Assembly: GCA_029721435.1 (NCBI GenBank)
Contig: CM056574.1
Span: 5,308,501-5,372,500, forward strand
Direction of reading: 5' to 3'
From: Gymnothorax reevesii
Taxonomy: Eukaryota; Chordata; Actinopteri; Anguilliformes; Muraenidae
Length of the DNA stretch: 64,000 bases
Both the position numbers and the translations under genes were made by a program. The notes under the pieces were generated by a model. That model ran no database searches. It was not told the origin of the DNA and was given only the letters and a program-made list of their open reading frames with translations. Each line of letters opens with the position of its first letter. Positions within the stretch are counted from its first letter, which is position 1. Shown one piece after another: positions 31,710 through 43,378 of the stretch.

Positions 31710-31904
31710 GGTTAACGCATTTTTTATACTTGGGTAAACCCTTTTTATGGGACATGCGCAATAGGTGATTTGTTTATTTTTAACAGGGGGAATGTGATTC
31801 AGTTCATTCACTCGCAACTAATGAACTAACTCATGAATGATTCATGCCTATAATTTAGAGAACATATACTCACCGCCATTAAAAATTCACAGGTGAGGTA
31901 TGTA

Positions 31905-33000
31905 CTGTATTTGCGGCAAATAGAAGAATCGATTTATTTTTATTGGTTTTCCAGTGAGGCACGAGAGGAAATAAAGAAAAGCGAGTGGTATCGTAATCCT
32001 GACAAGCACCATGTGCACGCACCAATTCAGTAATAATAAACATTGAGCTGTTTGTGATGTGTACAGTGACACTTAACTTGTTCTTTTTGGTGTGGTCAAT
32101 AGCCTACATAAAGCAAAAAAAAAAACAAAATGTGCTACTGCATCAAGGAAATGGAACGGCTTGTGACACAGGAGAGAGAAAAAGAGTCTTTGGCATGTTT
32201 CAGGCAGACCTCAGCTGCCGAGAGGTGGTGCGTCATTTGCACTGTCACCATTCAACAATCAGTCGGCTGTCTATCCGAGAACGGAACACAGGCACTGTCA
32301 CTAACCGACCCCGCTTAGGGCAACCACGAGTGACGATGGAAGCTCAAGAGCGCCACATCTGGTTACAGCCTGTACGTGACAGATTCCGGACTGCAACCAA
32401 AACTGATCATGAGATGAGGGGTCCGAGACGATTGAGGGTGAGCGCAAGTACCGTTTGACGCCGTCTATGTGAGCAACACATGCATGCATATGGGCCCGAC
32501 AGAAAACCCAGTTTTTGCCCGTTTAAGCATGGCTGCCCTTACCGTGGTTGGTCAGCGACAGTCCCTGTTTTCCACTCTCAAACAGAAACAGGAAAATAAA
32601 GTGCCAAAAAATGACACAGAGGCAGGTGCCCACAGTCAGAAGTGAAGAGTTTCTACTCCTGTTGATGGGGAAAAAATGGGTTTTCTGTTGGGGCCGTGTG
32701 CATGCTTGTTTTTCTCATGTTTCAAACGGTACTTGCGCTCACCCTCAATCGTCTTGGACCTTTCATCTCATGATCAGTTTTGGTTGCTGTCCGGAATCTG
32801 TCATGTACAGGCTGTCACCAACAAATCAGGTGTCACTGTATACATCATGAACAGCTCAATGCTTGTTATTACTGAAGTGCTTGGCGCGTTCACATGGCGC
32901 AGTCCAGGATTACAATACCACACGCTTTAATTTATTTCCTCTCATGCCTCTCTGGAAAAGCAATAAAAGTCAATCGATTCTTCCATTGCCGCAAATACAG
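31905..33000 (+). mobile_element. Tc1-like element with internal inverted duplication
   Basis: CTGTATTTGCGGCAA (31905) and TTGCCGCAAATACAG (to 33000), each flanked by TA. Inverted arms are about 200 bp. A transposase fragment is at 32150-32458. A piece of that gene, 32367-32453, reappears inverted at 32731-32816, so the right half is partly a mirror of the left. Confidence 0.85.
32150..32458 (+). pseudogene. Tc1 transposase N-terminal fragment
   Basis: Reads FGMFQADLSCREVVRHLHCH, STISRLSIRERNTGTVTNRP and LGQPRVTMEAQERHIWLQPV: the two helix-turn-helix modules and GRPR-like hinge of a Tc1-type transposase. Ends at a TGA (32456-32458); no catalytic triad remains. Confidence 0.85.
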
Positions 33001-33091
33001 TACAGATACAGGATTGAAAACACACTACCTTAATTTCACGGCCAAGATACTACTTATGAATGTTTATGAGGTGTAAGTGTTTGAGAAGTAC

Positions 33092-33610
33092 CTGATGCCT
33101 CCTGACAGGAGGACCTAATGCAAAATTAGGTCTTTGACAGGTGTTTATGCCATTGCAGGCCAAAAAATCTAAAATCAAGATTTTTGTCACCAGGGTAAAA
33201 TCAAAAGACAGCATTTTGGTTCTCTTCACACAATCTGGTCTTTCAAGTGGCAAGTGAAAAACCACTCTAGGTCAGTCATTAAACATTATCATCAGGTGGC
33301 TGACGAGGTGAGAATTTGATGGAAAGGAGTGGAAACACAACCTCAGAAAGTTGTGATTGTGCTGCACGTCCCTGCTGTCGCTGGGTTGTGTCATAATTCC
33401 ATCACTGGGAAGATTGTTCAAAAAGTTTTGGGGGTATCTGTGCCAAGTCTGATTGTCCAGTTTATAAGCTATGACGTAAATCAAATAATCAAGGTCAGTC
33501 CAAATGAGTCAAACAACTCAAATAACTCAAACAGCTCGCCAAGGCAATATTAAAGAGAACCAAGAGTCCAAATCCACAATCGGAAGTCACCTGAAAGCAG
33601 CAGAGGTGGG
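33092..33610. repeat. Left arm of a large inverted repeat
   Basis: Diverged reverse complement of about 39845-40385. Shared blocks: TGCCTCCTGACA, CAAGATTTTTGTCACCAGG, ATCTGGTCTTTCAA, AGGTGAGAA.TTGATGG, GGGGGTATCTGT. The Gmr1-B insertion splits the element. Without it the foldback would be about 1.4 kb. Family unknown. Confidence 0.75.
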
Positions 33611-33830
33611 ATGTAACAACCCCATTTCAGCCTATTTTCACCCAACATCACTGTCAGCATCCTCAGCAGCGAGGACATAATTCAGATTGATGTTTCCAAT
33701 GATCAAATTGGACACGGACCCCATGATTCAGGGTTAGATCTATTGCTTCCAGTATGGAGAAACCCTTGCTTTTAAACAGTGCAACAGTGGAGTCTTTGGT
33801 GAAAATGGGCACAAGTGAGGGTTTAACAAG

Positions 33831-34298
33831 TGTTATGACTTGGAAAAATCACAACAAAGAAAACTGGCCAGTACAACTAAAACAAATTTATTCTTTACAA
33901 AAAAAAAGTTGTACAAAAATTATCCACTATTTAAATTCTTTAATAACACTGCCACTATTTAACTGTTGCCAAAACAAAACTCTGGTCTGCTCTCTTCTGC
34001 TGTCTGCTCTCTTTGTTGTCAGTCTCTGCTGTGCTTAAAATCACAGCCTTTTTATAGTCTAGCAACCTTCCAGAAAGATCCACAGGATTCTAGGGAAATC
34101 CCGCTCCCTCCAAGCAGGAAAGTGCCAGAAGCTTCGAGAAATTACTAGACTTTTCTTAATGATTTTACAAGTACGCCACCAGATGGTGCCAATGAACAAA
34201 ATAAATATAGCTGACCAGCAGGGCAGCAAAACAGCATGTAACAAATCTTCATTTACAAATGGAATATAAAGCTGTACAAAAAATTATCATACATAACA
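33831..34298 (-). repeat. Gmr1-B 3' LTR
   Basis: 468 bp, near-identical to 39252-39719. On the minus strand a purine-rich stretch (AAAGAGGGGAGG, 34299-34315) directly precedes it and should be the polypurine tract. Confidence 0.95.
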
Positions 34299-34501
34299 CC
34301 TCCCCTCTTTAAGAAAAGAAAGGTTTGCTAAAAGCTTTCTTTTGTTAAAATTAACACAGTTTTATAATCAGAACAATCTTGAACTTTACACAAACGTATT
34401 ATTGATCATGATAACAATCATATACATAACAAACAGTGTAAGTCTCACAATCAAATAGAAAAGTAAAATTACGTTTTTCACAATCACGAAAAGAAATAAA
34501 A

Positions 34502-35960
34502 TTACATGCGTGAAAGTGTATCTGCGATTACATTATCTTTTCCCCTGATGTGAGAAATGTCCAAATCATACTCTTGCAAAAGTAAACTCCATCTCAGTAA
34601 TCTTCGATTCTTGTTTTTGATCTTGTGCAAGAATGTGAGGGGATTGTGATCACTGAAGACCTTGATGGAAGTAGCTGGACAAGTCAAATAGACTTCAAAA
34701 TGTTGTAAAGCCAAAACAAGTGCCAAACATTCTTTTTCAATTGTTGAGTAGTTTTTCTGATGTTTATCAAACTTTTTGGAAAAGTAACAAACAGGATGAT
34801 CTACTCCATCAGTGTCTTCTTGCAGTAAAACTGCACCTGCACCAATGTCACTGGCATCAACTGCCAACTTGAACTCCTTTTTGAAATTGGGAGATAAGAG
34901 AACTGGTGCATTTTTGAGAATCGCTTTCAGCTGGTCAAATGAATTTTGACATTTTTCATCCGAAACAAATTTTGCATTTTTCTTCAGTAAATTTGTCAAA
35001 GGTTCAGAGATGATAGAGAAATTTTTACAGAATTTTCTGTAGTAGCCAGCCATCCCTAGAAATCTCATGAGATGTCTTTTAGTTGTTGGCTCAGGAAATT
35101 CAGTGATAACTTTGACTTTTGCATCAACTGGTTTGACTTGACCCTGTCCTACAACATGACCTAAGTAAACAACTGAAGCTTTACAAAAGTCACTTTTAAC
35201 AAGGTTGATAGTCAGCTTGGCATCACTCACTCTCTGAAAGAAGTTTCTGATGTAGGTGAGGTGCTCTTGGAAGCTGTCACTGGTGATGATAATATCATCG
35301 ATATAGGCCTCACATCCTGGCAGTCCAGCAATCACTCTGTTTACCAGACGTTGGAAGGTGGCTGGAGAATTTTTCATTCCAAATGGCATGACCTTGTATT
35401 GGTATAATCCATCTGGCGTGACGAAGGCAGAGATCTCCTTTGCTCTCTCTGTTAGAGGGATCTGCCAGAAGCCCTTGAGGAGATCAAATTTTGTGACATA
35501 CTTTGACTGTCCAACTTTGTCAATGCAGTCATCAATCCTGGGAATAGGATATGAGTCCGTTTTTGATAAAGCATTCGCTTTTCTGTAGTCTGTCACCATT
35601 CTATATGTTCCATTGGGTTTGGGAACTAGGATGCATGGAGAACTCCAGTCACTGTAACTTGGTTCAACAAAGTCATTTTCAAGCAGATATTTGACTTCTT
35701 GTTTAAGGTATTCCTGCTTCTCTGGATTCATTCTGTAGGGATGCTGTTTTACAGGCTTGGCATCGTCTTGTAGGATGACTTCATGATAAACCAAATCAGT
35801 CCTTGATGGAACGTCAGGGAAAATGTGACTATATTCAAATATGAGCTGCTTTAGCTGCTGTTGTTGAAAAGGGTCCAGGTGGGACAACTTGCTGTCAATA
35901 TTTTCAAGAATGTCTGAATTTTCAAGTTTGACTGGACCAGGTTCATTTTCTAAGGGGCAG
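34502..35960 (-). CDS. Gmr1-B reverse transcriptase-RNase H
   Basis: An uninterrupted frame (461 codons from 35887) gives RT: KQHPYRMNPEKQEYLKQE, SDWSSPCILVPKPNGTYRMV, KFDLLKGFWQIPLT, MPFGMKNSPATFQRLV and the YIDDI catalytic box near 35294-35308; then RNase H: LAVDASDIGAGAVLLQ, YSTIEKECLALVLALQHFEV, FSDHNPLTFL and DNVIADTLSRM at the end. This is last in the polyprotein, after integrase. Intact motifs suggest recent activity. Confidence 0.95.
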
Positions 35961-37059
35961 TCACAATCTTCGGAATTTTCAGTTCAACTGTATTTACCAC
36001 ATTGACTGGCTTTTGCTGTGTGTCTCTATCAATGTATTCTTTCAGCATGTTGATGTGACACATTTGTTTTTGTTTCCTCCTTCCAGGAGTTGAAATTATG
36101 TAATTTAGATCACTGACCTTTTTGAGGACAGTGTAAGGGCCGAAATATCGGGCTCTTAGAGGGTTTCTAGGAACTGGCAAAAGTGCAAGAACTTTGTCAC
36201 CAGTTTTAAAACTTCTATCTTTTGAATGAAGGTCATATCTGGCTTTCATTTTGCCCTGAGCTTCTTTGAGATTAGACTTAGCAAAGTCACAGGCTTTAGA
36301 GAGACGATTACGGAAGTCAGAGACATACCGAAGCAAGTTCATTGGGACATCATCTTCAGCGAGCAACTTTTCCTTCCGTAGCTTCAGAGGTCCACGGACT
36401 GTATGCCCAAAAACGAGCTCAAAAGGACTGAACCCAAGAGACTCCTGAACAGCTTCACGGGCAGCAAACAGAAGAAGATGAACACCTTCATCCCAATCTT
36501 TCTCTGTGTCAAGGCAGTAGGTCCTTATCATGTTCTTCAGGGTTTGATGGAACCTCTCCAAAGCACCTTGACTCTCAGGATGGTAAGCTGATGACCTGTA
36601 TTGTTTTATACCAAGCTCATGCATAACTTGTTGAAATATGCCTGACATGAAATTTGATCCTTGATCAGACTGAATAGACTGAGGAAGACTGACAAAGCAG
36701 AAAAACTAGGTTAGAGCCTTGATGATAGTCTTCGCCTTGATATTATGAAGTGGAATTGCCTCAGGAAACCGAGTGGAAGCACACATGATAGTCAGTAAGT
36801 ACTCACAACCAGACCTAGTCTTCGGCAATGGTCCAACACAGTCAATGATGATCCGACTGAAAGGTTCTTCAAAAGCGGGAATGGGTTGAAGTCGAGCCTT
36901 TGGAATATTTTGGTTCGGCTTCCCTACCATTTGACAAGTATGACAGGATTTGCAGTACTCCTGTACATCAGACCTCATGGAAGGCCAGAAGAAGTGGTTT
37001 CTGACACGTTGAAGGGTCTTCTTGATACCCAAATGACCTGACATAGGATTGTCATGGGC
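35950..37059 (-). pseudogene. Gmr1-B integrase, one stop
   Basis: H-H-C-C zinc finger (SGHLGIKKTLQRV ... CKSCHTCQ), catalytic DDE core (IIDCVGPLPKTRSG; IQSDQGSNF; HPESQGALERFH) and a GPY/F-like C-terminal part (FGPYTVLKKVSDLNYIISTP). An in-frame TAG at 36706-36708 interrupts the core between the first and second Asp. The frame is lost again near 35980, before RT. Confidence 0.92.
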
Positions 37060-39173
37060 AGACTAAGAGTTTCTTGACGATACAACTTTGGAAGAACAAT
37101 TTGATGGGTGATCATCCACTCTTCATCTGCAGGAACATCGGGTGGACGCCACTTTCTCATAAGCACACCATTTTTGTAGTAAAAACAGACAGGAACTTGA
37201 GTAGCCTCTTGTTCACTTGCAGCCTGTGGTAGAAGATGCGCTAGATCACGAGCTTGTTGTTGCTCATGAATAAGTTGTTTACGAGACAAAATGTCATTAG
37301 AATGACCTGACAAGGACAAGTCTGAAGATTTCCCAGACATCTCAGGACTGGAAGGTTCCTGATGAAAAGACTGCCCAATGAAGGTGTCAGCCAGGTTAAA
37401 GTCCAGGTCAGCAACATCCTGAATAGGCTTTTTGGCCATAGAACGAATAACTGCACATGAAGGATAGAGGTCTGGAATTTCCTCCTCTATAGAGTCAGAT
37501 TCTTGATGAATCAAAGGAGTGTCAGTTACAATAGGGTAGGGCACAACCTTATCCCCAGCAAGATCATTACCAAGAAGCAAATGAATGCCTTTGAAAGGAA
37601 GAGAAGACCTAACACCAACAGTAACAGGCCCAGAGACCAAGTCTGATTTGAGATGAACATTATGGAGAGGTACACTTGTAAAACCACATTCTACTCCTTG
37701 AATAAGGACATTAGCCTGAGTAGACGATTTGTCCGAGAAAGGCAGAATATCTGCAAGAATAAGAGATTGGGAAGACCCAGTATCCCTTAGAATTCGAACA
37801 GGAGCAGATGAGGAAAAATCATGTGAAAGTGAGACAGAACCATCAGTGATGAATGGCTCAAAACCCTCCATAACCGGATCAGACACAGAAGGTAGAAGAT
37901 CAGGTGAACTGACCATTGATACAAGAGATTCTCTCTTTGTCAAAGCAGTTGGCTTGGTTTCTTCTCGTTGTTTTTTCTTGAGAGCATAACACTCAGAAAT
38001 AAGGTGACCTTGCTTTTTGCAGTAATGGCAAGACACAGAGGGTAAAGAATCAGAGGATTGCTTCTCACTGGAAGGTTTCCTTTCAGAAGTGGCCTTAGAA
38101 TCATTAGAAGTGTTATTAGAAGAAGTCTTGGACTGAAACTTGCTTTGAAATTTTGAAAAAGTGGATTTCTGGACAAAAGAAGACTTGTGAGTCAATGCAT
38201 AACTATCAGCTAGCGTAGAAACATCTTGCAAAGTAATGGCTTGTTTTTCTTCAAGGAAAGTCTTAATATCAGGCTGGACACACCTTTTGAATTCCTCAAC
38301 CAGAATAAGTTGCCTCATTCTATCAAAATCTTTTTCAACATTCATGGAATTACACCACTGATCAAACAACTGTTCCTTTAACCTGCCAAATTCAACATGA
38401 GTTTGACTGGCTTCCTTGCAAGAATTCCTAAATTTTTGCCTGTATGCCTCAGGGACTAATTCATAACCCTTCAGAATGGCAGATTTGACAAAATCATAAT
38501 CAGCACACTGTTGGACAGATAACTGGTTATAGATTTTTCTAGCTTTACCAGTAAGAACACTTTGTAACATCATTGTCCAATGCTCTTTTGGCCATTTCAA
38601 ATTTTCAGCAATTTTTTCAAAATGGGTAAAGTATTGGTCAACATCATTTTCTAAGAAAGGAGGAACAAGTCTGATATGCTTAACCACATCAAAATGATCA
38701 GAAAGTCCAAATGATTTTGGAACAGTACCTGCTTCTATTCTCTTCATTTCCAATTCGTACTGCATTCTTTTTTCTTCTAGTTCTTTCTCCAATCTTCTTT
38801 CTTCCATTTCTTTCTCCAACCTTCTTTCCTCCAGTTCTCTTTCCTTCTCCCTCTCCAGCCTTCTCTCCTCCAGTTCTCTTTCCTTCTCCAACCTTCTCTC
38901 TTCCAGCTCTTTCAGGCGTAGCTGAAATTCAAGTCTTTGCAGCTCCGTTGCAGGCACTTCCACAGCTTTAATTAATTCTGCTGCTTCTTCCCCAAAGATA
39001 TCTTCATCGATGAAATGTTGCACCAAAATGTTGAATATTTCTTGTTTCTTCATTGATGACTTCACATCAGATAATCCAAGGGTTGAGGCTATTTGTAGCA
39101 AGTCCTTCTTCTTTGCCAACAAAATTAATTCCTGGGTTGGAGTTTTCAAAAAACTTTCCACATCAAAAGTCAT
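37050..39173 (-). pseudogene. Gmr1-B gag-protease and start of integrase
   Basis: From ATG 39171-39173. Domains in order: helical N-terminus; a Glu/Arg/Lys coiled coil (residues ~75-165); capsid-like part ([44 protein letters not shown]), whose end resembles SCAN domains; CCHC knuckle CHYCKKQGHLISEC; aspartic protease ILRDTGSSQSL; then a linker reaching the integrase zinc region. The frame is lost by a one-base change near 37060, so the integrase continues in another frame from there. Confidence 0.92.
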
Positions 39174-39230
39174 GATTGCTGGTTTTTAAACTAGTCAAAA
39201 GATTTAAAATAATAATCTTCGGTGAATCCA

Positions 39231-39248
39231 ATCTCGGTGGAACCTCCA
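39231..39248 (-). other. Primer binding site, tRNA-Gln
   Basis: Minus strand TGGAGGTTCCACCGAGAT lies three bases inside the 5' LTR. It is the exact 18-nt complement of the 3' end of vertebrate tRNA-Gln including CCA, as recalled. Confidence 0.85.
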
Positions 39249-39251
39249 ATT

Positions 39252-39719
39252 TGTTATGACTTGGAAAAATCACAACAAAGAAAACTGGCCAGTACAACTA
39301 AAACAAATTTATTCTTTACAAAAAAAAAGTTGTACAAAAATTATCCACTATTTAAATTCTCTAATAACACTGCCACTATTTAACTGTTGCCAAAACAAAA
39401 CTCTGGTCTGCTCTCTTCTGCTGTCTGCTCTCTTTGTTGTCAGTCTCTGCTGTGCTTAAAATCACAGCCTTTTTATAGTCTAGCAACCTTCCAGAAAGAT
39501 CCACAGGATTCTAGGGAAATCCCGCCCCCTCCAAGCAGGAAAGTGCCAGAAGCTTCGAGAAATTACTAGACTTTTCTTAATGATTTTACAAGTACGCCAC
39601 CAGATGGTGCCAATGAACAAAATAAATATAGCTGACCAGCAGGGCTGCAAAACAGCATGTAACAAATCTTCATTTACAAATGGAATATAAAGCTGTACAA
39701 AAAATTATCATACATAACA
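39252..39719 (-). repeat. Gmr1-B 5' LTR
   Basis: Minus strand TGTTATGTATGATAA ... AAGTCATAACA. Differs from the other LTR at about 39361 (C/T), 39525 (C/T) and 39647 (T/A). Contains a CTCF-like CCACCAGATGGTGC (plus strand 39597-39610). Confidence 0.95.
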
Positions 39720-39844
39720 CAAGCCAATTCTGCATGGGGCCATTACTGTAGCAAAAATATTTGTTAATGCATATGGAGAGTTGTAACTTTATGTGCATAA
39801 ATCGGTTGAGTTAAATTTACAAGTACTTTTTTTTTAATAATGGC

Positions 39845-40385
39845 CCCATATTTTCGCAGTTGTTAGGCGACTTGTGACAGTGGATTCGGACACACGACCC
39901 CTTTGACGTCAACTTGGTGAGTTGTCCGAGTCACTGATCGGCTGTGACCTTGCACGTTACCCAGCCAGACAACTTGAATGATCTTGATTCCTTACTTTAT
40001 ACCTTGGCTGGCAAACAGTGGACAGTCAGGCACTAGACAGATACCCCCAAACTTCTGGTCAATCTTCCAAGTGATGGAAGGACGACAATGCTGCCATGCA
40101 GCAAAAGCACAGATGGATATGAACGCTCACAACATTCTAAGGGTGTGTACCTACTATTTTTCATCAAGTTCTCACCTCATAAGCCATCTAATGGTGATGT
40201 TTATCAGCTGACTTGAAGTGGCATTTTTCTTGCCACCTTTTGAAAGACCAGATTTTTGTGAAAAGAAAGACCTTATTGCATTTTGTCCTGGTGACAAAAA
40301 TCTTGATTTTTCCATCTGAAATGGCATTAAAATATGGCAAAAGCCTAATTTTGTATTTTGCCATCTTGTCAGGAGGCATAATACA
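39845..40385. repeat. Right arm of the same inverted repeat
   Basis: Inverted partner of 33092-33610, roughly 75% alike by eye. A Tc1 relic begins directly after it at the TA 40382-40383. Confidence 0.75.
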
Positions 40386-40864
40386 CTACCGGTCAAACGA
40401 TTTAGGACACCTCGATTTTTCCAGTATTTTTCGAGAAAATTATGCAGCTTAATGTCTCGTACTCTGGAGAGAAAGCATAGACACAAAAGAACAAATTAAC
40501 AATCAAAGTTAGAAATCATGGAATCAATTTATGAACTAAAATTAGTTTAAACTTTTGACTCAAAGTAGCAGAGATAACGGCTGAACACGCTTGTGGCATT
40601 CTTATAATGGAAATCAAATATTCTCCAGAAAGTTCTTTCCAACTCTGTTACAGAAGTTCCCATAAATGTGCGGCACTTGTTGGTTGCTTTGCTTTCACTC
40701 TTCTGTCCAGTTCATCCCAAATTCTCTCGATGGGGTTTAAGTCTGGAGACTGTGCTGCTGCTCCATGTTTTCAAGCTCACCAGCTTGTTCTTTTTTCCTA
40801 AGCTAGTTCTGGCAGAGCTTGGACTTATGTTTTGGGACATAATTTTGCTGCAGGACAAACCCAT
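40384..40864 (-). mobile_element. Tc1-like relic, reverse strand
   Basis: Starts after TA with CACTACCGGTCAAACGATTT, a common fish Tc1 end. It continues with blocks resembling an inverted Tc1 transposase gene (AACTCTGTTACAGAAGTTCC, CAGTTCATCCCAAATTCTCT, GATGGGGTTTAAGTCTGGAG). Cut off where Gmr1-A gag starts near 40865. Confidence 0.7.
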
Positions 40865-40974
40865 CACTTCTATGGAGGTCAAGGATGATTTCAACTCACT
40901 AAAAGAGATGGTGATAGTTGAAGACTTCAAGAACTGTGTTAAGGATGATATTAAGACCTTAATGAGAAGCAAGC

Positions 40975-41267
40975 CAGGAGACGCAGTAGCGCAGTGGTCA
41001 AGTAGGCTTGACTTAAGATCGTAAGATCCTGAGTTTAAGCACCGGCCACGGCCTTTGCGGTGTGTTCTTGGGTAAAACACTTTACTCCAACACTCCATGC
41101 CTCACTCCACCCAAGGCAGGGGCACTTGTCTAAGAGCTGGGGGGAGTACCTGCGATGGACTGGTATCCCATCCAGGGGAAGTAGTAATACTCCTAGTCGC
41201 TTCATGCCATGGAAACCGGGGTTAAGCACCGGCCCGATGGGCCACTAGGCTCGTACAGGCTTACTTC
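40975..41267 (+). mobile_element. tRNA-derived SINE in Gmr1-A gag
   Basis: Flanked by an exact 15-bp duplication TAATGAGAAGCAAGC (40960-40974 and 41268-41282). Has an A-box-like TAGCGCAGTGG and B-box-like GAGTTTAAGCACC near its start, so RNA polymerase III type. The middle has ACTGGTATCCCATCCAGGGG, a motif shared with many vertebrate SINE/LINE tails. Name not assigned. Confidence 0.85.
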
Positions 41268-41282
41268 TAATGAGAAGCAAGC

Positions 41283-42771
41283 TGCCAAATCAGCTGCCAA
41301 ATTTGCAGATGAATATGTTCTCACACATAAGTCTAAATTTCAGTCTAGCAGAAACAAAAGATGGTTCCAATTTCAGAAAAAAGGTAACGGTGATACCCAA
41401 GATTCCTCACCCAATGACAAATGACAAATCTGGTGATGGTGCTCAGAAATCCAGTAACAGGTCTGATCAAAGTGTGAAAGCTGACAGTGACAAAAGTGGT
41501 CCAGTTTGCAGTTATTGCAAGAAATCTGGTCATGTTAAAACTAACTGTTGGTTCCTTAAAGCTAAGAAAGAAAAAGAAAAGGATACCAAACTAAATGCCT
41601 TTGTGAAGACAAGGTTAGAAACCCCAGTAGTAGATAACCGATCTGCGAAATTGCCTGCTGCTTGTGGGGCTAAAAAGCCTGATACTGCTGACTTTGTGAG
41701 GGAGGAATTTCTTCCATTTGTGTCAGAGGGATTTGTGGCTCTGAATGAGCATTCTACTCCTGTCCCCATATATATCCTAAGGGATACCAGAGCTTCTCAG
41801 TCACTTTTGTTAATGGACTCCTTGGATTTACGTGATGAGACCGCTTCTGGGGATTTCATACTTGTACAAGGTATTGAAGGGAGGACTGTATCTGTACCCC
41901 TGCGCTCTGTATTCTTGAAGTCAGATTTAGTTACAGGACAGGTAAAGGTGGGACTTAAGTCAAGTCTATCTATCAAGGGTGTTTCTCTGTTGCTAGGCAA
42001 TGACCTGGCTGGGGGCAATGTAGTTCCCCCTGTACATCTTACTTCACAGCCGAGCACTGAAGATGGCGATGAAGACCCATCTCTGTATCCTTCCTGTGCA
42101 GTGACTCGTGTTATGGCTAAGAAGGCTAAAGAAGAAGATGATGTGGTGCCGTCCAGCACATTGAATAGTCATGACTCAGGTGGTTCGCCTCATGACTCTG
42201 TTCGGCCTACTATGGTTTCTCTGTTTGAGGACTTACCAGATACTTTTATCAGTTCTTTGTTCAGCCAGCCGGATGGGTCTGGTGATTCTGATGTGTCTGG
42301 AGACTTGTCTCTGTCCAGAAAGCGGTTGATTGAGGAGCAAACTAATGATCCTGAAATTTGTGTACTAAAGAGGAGATTCCTTCCTGATAAAGAAATGGAC
42401 GCAGTTCTAGTTGGGTATTATCTCAAGGATGGTGTGTTGATGTGGAAGTGGCGCCCTCCTGATATCCCTGCCAAGGCAGATTGGGCAGTAGTCGAGCAAA
42501 TTGTTGTTCCGAAGGTCTACAGGATTGAGATCTTAACAATGGCTCATAGTTTACCTTTAGGAGGTCATCTTGGTGTTAACAAGACTGTTGATAAGATCAT
42601 GAATCACTTCTTCTGGCCTGGGCTTCGGAAAGATGTTTCCAACTTTTGCAAAACCTGTCACACTTGTCAGGTAGTTGGAAAACACCAGTTAGACCCACCT
42701 GTAGCTCCATTGCAGCCTATCCCAGCATTTGGAGAGCCATTCTCCAAGGTCATTTTTGATTGTGTTGGTAC
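41283..42771 (+). pseudogene. Gmr1-A gag-protease-integrase, left part of older copy
   Basis: CCHC knuckle [14 protein letters not shown], then protease where the D-T-G box reads D-T-R (ILRDTRAS): the glycine next to the catalytic Asp is lost, so protease should be inactive. A frame slip is seen near 41418 (AATGACAAATGACAAATC). Integrase zinc finger GGHLGVNKTVDKIMNHFFWP ... CHTCQ is intact. Cut at 42771 by the inner element. Confidence 0.9.
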
Positions 42772-43262
42772 TGTAATGTGAATATAGGCCACTAGATGGC
42801 AGTATTTACCTTTTTTTGGTAAAGCTCAGACTGGAGTCATGTTTAGACATGTCCTGGACATGTCTGGGGCAAGTCTCAGAAAATTAAAAAAAAAGAGGTC
42901 TAAATGTGGGTGGGGTCAGCAAAAGAGTATATAAGGAAAAGAATTGAGACAGTAAAGTAGTAGGAGAAATTGCAAGAAGATGACCAGACCTGCCATTCTG
43001 TTCAAGACCTGTGACGTTTCTTTTGTGGATTTCTTTGCCTGTGTTTGAGCATTTTCATCATCCAGGACATCACCAAGCCACCCCACAAAAAGGGACTGTA
43101 ATTATTTCTGTTTTTTTTTTTATGTCTTCAATCTTGGTCAGTTAGTTAGTTGTTATTAGTCTTTGTCTGTTTAATTAAATGTGTTTAAGTTTTAAATTGT
43201 GTCTGTCATCCCTTGCTGTTGCTGTTGTGTTATAAATGTAAGAACAAATTGGGGCCATAACA
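42772..43262 (+). repeat. Gmr1-A 5' LTR (young copy)
   Basis: TG...CA ends. CTCF-like site 42789-42802, TATA box TATATAA 42928-42934, poly(A) signal AATTAAA near 43164. Retrotransposon transcription should start shortly after the TATA box. Confidence 0.95.
42789..42802 (+). promoter_or_regulatory. CTCF-consensus site in Gmr1-A LTR
   Basis: CCACTAGATGGCAG fits the CTCF core CCASYAGRKGGCRS at all 14 positions, 17 bp from the LTR start. Binding is inferred. Confidence 0.6.
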
Positions 43263-43265
43263 AAT

Positions 43266-43286
43266 TGGGGGCTCAAGGTCCGGGAT
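43266..43286 (+). other. Primer binding site, tRNA-Pro-like
   Basis: TGGGGGCTC then AAG then GTCCGGGAT, three bases after the 5' LTR. Without the central AAG it equals the 18-nt tRNA-Pro primer site well known from gammaretroviruses. Confidence 0.7.
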
Positions 43287-43378
43287 AGACCATTGTGTGA
43301 GTAATTTATTGAAAATCTAACATTCCAAATTGTAAAATTGTTTTTGTGAATTTTCCTAGATATATATTGACAACAGCA

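Larger units (their letters stand above)
33831..39719 (-). mobile_element. Gmr1 family B Ty3/gypsy retrotransposon, full length
   Basis: 5889 bp on the minus strand, LTRs at both ends (33831-34298 and 39252-39719, 468 bp each) and an exact 4-bp duplication CAAG at 33827-33830 and 39720-39723. Gene order along the minus strand is gag, protease, integrase, RT, RNase H. Putting integrase before RT is the hallmark of the Gmr1-like group of deuterostome Ty3/gypsy elements. I count three LTR differences by eye, so it is young. One stop and two frameshifts break pol. Confidence 0.95.

Noticed and set aside
38711..38971. Plus-strand frame rich in Phe, Leu and Pro opposite Gmr1-B gag
   Set aside because: Shadow of the Glu/Arg coiled-coil repeat on the minus strand. 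The same holds for 43602-43814 opposite Gmr1-A gag.
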